From Verrucomicrobiia bacterium (GTDB lineage: Bacteria > Verrucomicrobiota > Verrucomicrobiia > Verrucomicrobiales > DEV007), in NCBI GenBank assembly GCA_030427505.1, contig JAUICH010000038.1:1-42998 (forward strand): 42,998 nt of DNA, read 5' to 3'. Numbering within the stretch: the stretch's first letter is position 1; each line of letters begins with the position of its first letter. A model generated the notes under the pieces. The model searched no databases. It saw only the letters and a program-made list of their open reading frames with translations, and had not been told where the DNA came from. This document shows, one piece after another, positions 42,874-42,998 of this stretch. Both the position numbers and the translations under genes were made by a program.

Positions 42874-42998
42874 GGTTCTTCCGGAGTTTTAATGGGTAGC
42901 GAAGTCAGGAGCGAGGTCGAGTTTGCCGCAGTGGAAAAGGATGCGGACACGGTAGCTCTCGAAATGATGGAAGCCCCGGGCGGCTGACTTGATGGATT
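42874..42998 (-). mobile_element. Left end of an ISL3-like insertion sequence (continues beyond window)
   Basis: The element end reads GGTTCTTCCGGAG at 42874-42886, a sequence typical of ISL3-family terminal repeats, which begin with GG and often carry TCTTCCGG. The transposase stop lies 3 bp inside it. The eight bases just outside (AATCTTCT, 42866-42873) are the candidate target duplication, ISL3 elements normally making 8-bp repeats. Confidence 0.65.
42889..42998 (-). CDS. Transposase C-terminus, ISL3-like (partial)
   Basis: The window ends inside this gene. The visible 36 residues read IKSAARGFHHFESYR and then ILFHCGKLDLAPDFATH before the stop. The ARGF-x-x-FE-x-YR pattern and the CGKLDL tail are characteristic of the last helix of ISL3-type transposases. 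The family name is from memory and less certain than the transposase call. Confidence 0.65.
   Translation of the reverse strand, partial: SIKSAARGFHHFESYRVRILFHCGKLDLAPDFATH

Noticed and set aside
36388-42998. Complete prophage
   Set aside because: Only one structural gene is recognisable and no integrase, capsid or terminase is visible in the window.

Overview
The window reads as a chromosomal segment from a member of the PVC superphylum, most probably a marine or aquatic Verrucomicrobiota. This is inferred from gene content. There are four secreted formylglycine-type sulfatases, two Tat-exported Gfo/Idh/MocA oxidoreductases, and a Tat-exported hydroxypyruvate-isomerase-like barrel. A ThuA-domain protein, a DUF1080 protein, a planctomycete-type cytochrome fused to leucine-rich repeats, a large parallel beta-helix protein and several SHD1-like secreted proteins complete the picture. 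Shine-Dalgarno sequences are mostly weak or absent. No rRNA, complete tRNA or CRISPR array was seen.

Region 1 (1-7.9 kb) holds a small kinase-fold protein, then a tight run of two sulfatases and a SnoaL-like protein. A ParE-type toxin-antitoxin pair and a third sulfatase follow. Region 2 (8.0-15.5 kb) holds a secreted C39-like cysteine peptidase homologue, a DoxX membrane protein and a membrane-anchored small protein. It continues with a DUF1080 protein, a PA-IL-like lectin-fold protein, a HlyD-type adaptor with an in-frame stop near its end, and a ThuA protein. Region 3 (15.6-25.8 kb) holds the fourth sulfatase, a P2-type cation ATPase, the cytochrome/LRR protein, a Tat oxidoreductase, an orphan TRAP substrate-binding lipoprotein and the Tat TIM-barrel. 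Region 4 (25.9-36.1 kb) holds a PhnA-like zinc protein, an alpha/beta hydrolase, a second C39-like protein, a second Tat oxidoreductase, ubiE, the beta-helix protein, a small secreted protein and a methyltransferase pseudogene. Together regions 1-4 look like an exported toolkit for cutting sulfated polysaccharides and oxidising the released sugars. No glycoside hydrolase of an unmistakable family is present, so the substrate cannot be named.

Region 5 (36.2-43.0 kb) is different. It begins at a displaced 46-nt 3' fragment of a tRNA-Arg(ACG) gene, the usual scar of integrase-mediated insertion. It then carries a phage tape-measure protein, several unrecognised genes, a strongly structured non-coding stretch, and a PadR-type regulator with a palindromic operator over its own promoter followed by a small membrane protein. 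The window ends inside an insertion sequence with an ISL3-like end and transposase C-terminus, which appears to cut off the start of the neighbouring gene. I read this as the left part of an integrated mobile element whose integrase and intact tRNA lie beyond the window.

Intergenic DNA also contains dispersed repeats. One is a composite element of about 190-200 bp present at 1.2-1.4 kb and, inverted, at 27.65-27.84 kb, with a partial third copy at 14.4 kb.
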